A DNA stretch of 64,000 nt. It comes from Paracyclopina nana. Lineage: Eukaryota; Arthropoda; Copepoda; Cyclopoida; Cyclopettidae. Below the pieces are notes generated by a model that ran no database searches, was not told the origin of the DNA, and saw nothing but the letters and a program-made list of their open reading frames with translations. This document shows positions 59,147-64,000 of the stretch, in pieces. Positions within the stretch are counted from its first letter, which is position 1. The number at the start of each line of letters is the position of its first letter. Both the position numbers and the translations under genes were made by a program. The stretch lies in contig JAGUCH010000005.1 in the NCBI GenBank assembly GCA_019096065.1, positions 1,364,001-1,428,000 on the forward strand. Direction: 5' to 3'.

Positions 59147-61503
59147 GTTGTCAGTGTTTTCCGCGAAAAGGCGAAATCAAAACAAAACAACAACAAATCA
59201 GCGCCGTCCAGAACGTGTCAACACGAAGCCGCCAAATGTAGCCTAAAACAGCCATTCCTGCTCTAAAAGAGTCCTTTAGCCCCAAAATTAGCCCTGACTT
59301 GAACTACTAATTACATTATCGTGACACCGAGTTAAGACACGTTTACTAAATATCACCACACTCACAATGAAGCGAGCTGGCTTAAATAGGGCTCATTTTT
59401 CACTTGGGATGTTAATTGAACTCATTATTATGTTGGCGTTTCTTCGGCGCGGCGAGCAAAAGTCATCAAGGAGAGATGATGATAAAGTGCAAAAGGAATC
59501 AAAGATGCACTCGTCACGAATTCCGGCTTTATTCGCAAAACGTGTGTGATAGTGAAAGATGACTATGTGCTATGAGGACATTGTTCACAGCTTCAAAAAA
59601 ATCGTGCATAATTGTCGTGTCAGTTGACGCCTCTATCTTGCTGTAGAAAAAGCCCCAAAAATCTCGCACGCTTCTCCGGAGCCAACTAAGTCAGCTCAGC
59701 TCGGGGAATAAATGGAATGAATCAAATCCAGAGAACTATTAATGCACCTCGTCTTGACTAACAAAGAAGTGAATTTTTAAGCTTCTTCTTCTTCCCTGTA
59801 ATTCTTATGGTGAGTGGAAGGAAACTTCGTGAGTTAGGGCTTCTTTTGTGACCAAGCACGATGCTTGAATCACTATTAACACTTCATAAAATTACAATTT
59901 ATTTCATTATGCATCCTTGAGCATTTCCAGCAAGTCTCATGCACACACAATTAGCAATTCTAACCTAACCCTGAGTAATTGCTACAATTTTTGGGTATAA
60001 TAGCTTGCCCACACAATTTCAGCCCCACAAACACCACACCACCCCATACATACCAAGAAAATGGCATTTTCAAGGGGAATTTACAGTTGTGTGGTAGGTA
60101 GAACTTTCGATTTTTGAATATTCAAAAATGGACAAGCTAGCCTCAAGTCTCGAAGCTTAGTAATTCCTGATGACGAAAGTGACAAGTTTGGTTGTTGTCA
60201 GTGCCAAAACAATGGCGGAATAATAATTATGCATGAGTAAACTCTTGTTTGTTTTGATTTTGCGCCACGTGGGGCGCTATCAGCAGCTGATGATTCAAGG
60301 GAAAAAGCTGCGTGGAAATGTCACTTGAAAATAGTAAAGCTCCAACCTAATATCCTGCCCGTTTCCTGATGGATGTCCTTTTTATGTGATGATAATAGGT
60401 GTTTTGAGCAAGTCCAATTTCGGCATCATATCCTTTTGCACCGCAGAGAGCAATATATTTCAGAGCAATTCCGGCCTGGAATCTGAGGGCTCAAACAATG
60501 CCCCCCAATCCTCCCCATAAAAGCCAGGAATGGGCTTTAAAATCCCCTCTCCTCAATTTTTTTTCTGCATTTTTTCTCAGAACTCTAAAATAAAGGACGC
60601 TAAAGGACTCCAGCCAAGTCAAGATTTGACTAGTCATTGTTTGTAAATAGGCATTATTACGAAGTAGTATCAATTTAATCATTTAAAGCACAATAAAAAG
60701 GCAGTCGTGACGACCACAAAAAAATGAGTGACATCGTGACCTATTGATAAAATAAAAATGCAAAAAGCTAACTAGAAGGTGACAGAAACGAGCCTCAATT
60801 TTGATGGCTCGATTGCTCACCAGCGTGAGCACAATATGCTACATTACCGCGATGAGGATCAGCTTGCTATTCTTCGTGACTTTGCTCAGTCATACCATTA
60901 TAATCATCTAGAATAACCTCTTTGCATAATGGAATTTCTTCGATTCGAAATAATCATCCTCGTGGCCATTTTGTCAACAAAATGATTGAATCCTGACTCA
61001 GAAATGATTTTTGATAATTCCACTCGCAAAAAAGAATTGAGCATAGTATTTGAAAGAGTCAAGGAGATGTCCAATTGTGGAAGATGACTGGGCGTAATTA
61101 TGGGTAGAACAATGCTCCGTGTGGCCAGGAAATTTTCTAATTCTCCAGCTGATTTCCTCAATAATAATCTTTTTTCTATGCCAAGTTTTTAATAGACATC
61201 TGTCAATATTTGAAAAAGAACTGACATCGCTTTTTCGGGTGGTCTTGGATTTTCCTGACAGTTTTGAATAAAAGAAGTCGTCCAAATGTTACATATTTCC
61301 TCATTTCTAAGCCACACAAGACACAGCTGAGCATGTTCTGTAAAAGGAAGCAAGGCCTACCAAGCAAAAATATCAGGGTCTTTTTTACATGACACCAGTC
61401 AAAAGATCATGATAGTGAGTCAAGATATGCTCCAAAAATGAATAGATTTCCACTCTAAAAGGAAAAATACAAATTAAATATTTAAAAGAATTTTTACAGG
61501 AAA
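59147..61503. other. Zinc-finger gene promoter side and intergenic region
   Basis: The first few hundred bases hold the presumed promoter of the minus-strand zinc-finger gene; no TATA box is evident. Overlapping minus-strand frames at 60904-61285 have no motif and contradict one another. No other gene is supported. Confidence 0.4.
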
Positions 61504-61576
61504 GTCCCTGTAGCGCAGTGGATAGCGCGTTGGACTTCTAATCCAAAGGTCCCGGGTTCAAATCCCGGCAGGGATG
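61504..61576 (+). tRNA. tRNA-Arg (anticodon TCT)
   Basis: The cloverleaf folds fully. The acceptor stem GTCCCTG pairs with CAGGGAT (last pair G-T), and the discriminator is G. The anticodon stem TTGGA/TCCAA encloses the loop CTTCTAA with anticodon TCT at 61537-61539, reading AGA. The T arm CCGGG-TTCAAAT-CCCGG provides the B box, and TAGCGCAGTGG provides the A box. There is no intron. A T-run 5-10 bp downstream (61581-61587) is the RNA polymerase III terminator. Confidence 0.96.
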
Positions 61577-61580
61577 GGCA

Positions 61581-61587
61581 TTTTTTT
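61581..61587 (+). terminator. Pol III terminator of tRNA-Arg
   Basis: Seven consecutive T residues just after the tRNA gene on the coding strand. Confidence 0.85.
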
Positions 61588-63543
61588 CTGTTTTTTCAAT
61601 TTACAATTTTTTATTCTCGTTGTCTTTTTCCATTTATCTTAAGTGCCATATTTTCAATCTTGTTTAGGCTGGCTCACAATGGCTAACTCAGATAGGAATC
61701 TAGTCATGAATAAGCCAGAGTTGATTGCGTTGCTCATAATTTTCATTTTACAATTAATGAATCAGACTTTAGACTCATAGATCAAACTCGTCGAGGTGTG
61801 TGGTGGTGTTCATTATCGGCAATATTCGGGCATGTCGTGCATAAATCTTGGCCAGACCACCTCAACAAGGATTTTCCCCACTGTGCATAATATCTTTGGC
61901 TGATAATTCACATTCGCACACACGTACTGTACGGCTCTAAAGCTCCTTTTTGCATCATTCTTCTGCCTATTAGCAAACGGCAATATTCACGACAGAAATT
62001 GGACTTTACGACCCTCAACTAATCAGAGAAAAGAAGGAGGAAAAGTCGTGACCAGAATATGCAAACTTTTCAAACTCACTTTTCGCACTTGCTAAGAATA
62101 AAGAGCTAGATAATTGGCCATGCAACCGAAAAGGCATCACAATTAAAGTAATTGGACTGTAATTTGATTAACTGAAATTCACAGCAATCCAGTGAAAAAT
62201 GGCCAGCCTTGAGCCCAGGAAAAAGCCCAAGTCAATTTTGCCAATAATCATCTACAGCAGAAATTATAGCCTTTTGCAAAGTGCATTCGAGTGTAACATG
62301 CGCACCAAATCAATGGTGGCAGAAAGCAAGCCCAAAATGCTATGATGCAAATATTCGCAGTGTTTTCACATATATACATAAAATGATGCATGATTGATGA
62401 AGTTGTTGCATCATGGAATATGCCAAATAGTAATTTCAAGTAGAAGTAGCTGCAATTTTCCTCAGCAGCTCAGCTAAACTGCGAGCATTGCATTATTGTG
62501 GCCGCCATGATAATTTTGGCAGGAGATTCTTCATGAATAATTTCAAGATATGCCTTCAAAATTGCACTCCACAATTACGATACAATTGGAGGAGGACGTG
62601 GCTTTTGTGCTTAGCTCGGCCATAATTCAAGATTTGCTTATAAGATGTGTGCAGAATGCATTACTTCGTAGGCTCAAATTTGTTGGGTAAACGATGTAGA
62701 CAAATTCAGCAACAACCTGCAATTTTTCAGCCCTAGCTTCTTCCTAAATGTAGGCCAAATGGCTAAATCTACTATGGCCGCCTTCGGCCATAATTTCGAG
62801 CTCTTGACCATGGCATCATCATAACAATAGAAAAAATTGGCTTCACTTTTTCATAGGAAGAAAAACCACCATAATTTGACCCAATATAGATGTGTTACAC
62901 CTTAGCATGTAATTTTCAAATATAGTACCATAAGTACAAACATGAATTTTTTTGGGCCAGCAAAAACGGTCGGCTATAAAAAGTTTACCCTATGCTGTAC
63001 ATACATGCATAAAATCCCCAAAGTGTGTATGGTCAACTCTCACCCCCTTTTTATTATTACTATAAGGAATTTGACAGCCCTGCCAAGGGGGCCAGCCTAG
63101 CCCTACCCCAAAAAGGCTTCATTAGCATTATTCCCCTTTTCCCGTGGGTTGAAAAAGCATCTGGGATTTTTTACACGCTTTTTACGACCGCCATTTTCTG
63201 CGAGCCCAACTAAAACGCACGAGAAAGTATCAAGTGAGGAAGTCAAGCCAATTTCGCTATGCTAATATTATGATGTTGAAAACCGATATTTCAATTTTGC
63301 AGATAATTAACTCAGGTCCATTTGAGGCTTATCCAATTCTCACTTCCAATCTCAGGTTTTTGACGCCGCCATTATAATGCCCGAGGAAAAGTTGCTCGGT
63401 TCGCTCAACATGTTGACATTTGGGCAGCTGGTGGGAAAACAGCTGGCTTGTTAATTGGTTTGGGAGGAGAGCGAAAAAATCACGAGTGCAAACAAGCTTT
63501 TGTGCACCAATTAAAGGCTGTTTTCGCACCATAATATAACATA
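61588..63543. other. Intergenic region
   Basis: A+T-rich sequence with no supported gene or repeat. Confidence 0.4.
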
Positions 63544-63545
63544 TA

Positions 63546-63722
63546 CAGACTGTCCGACTGTTTTCGTAGCTTTCCAAGCTACTAGCTCTTTGATCGACTT
63601 CTAAGACGAGCAGATTGTCCAACGGAAAAATTGGGTACGTTGCGTCGATATAAGTAAGCTCATAACTTGCCAAAAAATGGAGCATCACTTTTTCTTTCTT
63701 GCGAAAATGGTGGGACACTCTG
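63546..63722. mobile_element. Mariner-type MITE
   Basis: 177 bp. The left end CAGACTGTCCGACTGTTTTCG and the inverse of the right end, CAGAGTGTCCCACCATTTTCG, are alike. TA lies on both sides (63544-63545 and 63723-63724). Ends of the form CAGNNTGTCC with TA duplications are typical of Tc1/mariner. A 153-codon minus-strand frame running across it is not considered a gene. Confidence 0.75.
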
Positions 63723-63724
63723 TA

Positions 63725-64000
63725 TAAAGCTAGAATCACTGAAGAGAAAGGCAGAGTTATCACGCAACTTTCCATCTGTAAAAATGCCATTCTTGTGGTA
63801 ACCCTTAATAATTGGACAACCCACTGGAATCAGTCAAGCGCGTGATGAGAGCAGAAAATTAGCCACACCAGCCGCATATCATGCAAATTTTTTTTACTAT
63901 CCAATTTTTGCATCGCGCGCCAGCTTAAAAAAGGCACCATTCACATTCCTTTGAGCAGGCTGACCAAAAGCAAGACTTATTTGCACAATGTTTCCCACTT
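63725..64000. other. Window end
   Basis: No feature recognised in the last 276 bases. Confidence 0.4.

Noticed and set aside
63329-63790. 153-codon minus-strand frame beginning with ATG
   Set aside because: Its middle is the mariner-type MITE at 63546-63722, including both inverted ends, so it is not a conserved gene.
1-64000. CRISPR arrays, operons, prokaryotic signals or a defence system
   Set aside because: The spliced genes, tRNA with Pol III terminator and transposon types are eukaryotic. No regularly spaced identical repeats with unique spacers were seen.

Overview
The window is nuclear DNA of an invertebrate animal, most likely an arthropod. The evidence is spliced genes with short introns (about 55-60 bp, plus a few long ones), an A+T-rich background, a RING-containing rolling pebbles/TANC gene of the invertebrate type, a secreted protein with a DM4/12-like cysteine pattern, a ZP-domain cuticle-type protein, and many small inverted-repeat transposons. 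I cannot name the species.

Layout. (1) 1.8-8.9 kb, plus strand: a rolling pebbles (rols/TANC) orthologue in eight exons. All splice phases agree and give 1575 codons. (2) 10.5-12.2 kb, minus: a two-exon ZP-domain membrane protein. (3) 14.1-17.8 kb, minus: a secreted protein of about 19 cysteine-rich modules, almost one per exon and mostly bounded by phase-1 introns, with one C-type lectin domain (EPN and WND motifs) set inside the array. (4) 19.2-24.1 kb, plus: a TATA promoter, a noncoding first exon and a three-exon secreted protein whose last exon lies 3.4 kb downstream. A small membrane/coiled-coil gene lies on the minus strand inside its first intron. (5) 27.3-34.9 kb: a complete, very young env-bearing Ty3/gypsy-type LTR retroelement. 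Its 227-bp LTRs differ at one base and the target duplication is TAATG. gag and pol are joined by a textbook -1 frameshift signal (TTTAAAC plus a 10-bp stem), and pol overlaps env by ATGA. (6) 35-57.6 kb: a gene-poor, repeat-rich region. It holds a 1.2-kb fold-back whose arms carry G-quadruplex-capable 10-bp repeats, a 3.2-kb near-perfect palindrome with 1407-bp arms, several MITEs, a 121-bp tandem repeat and a degenerate GCACTCGT block. (7) 57.7-59.1 kb, minus: an intronless 13-finger C2H2 protein. (8) 61.5 kb: tRNA-Arg(TCT). (9) 63.5 kb: a mariner-type MITE.

The genes are unrelated single loci, not a pathway or operon. The least familiar items are the modular cysteine/lectin gene, the large palindrome and the quadruplex-bearing fold-back. 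All exon joins were deduced by hand from GT-AG signals and phase and have not been checked against transcripts.
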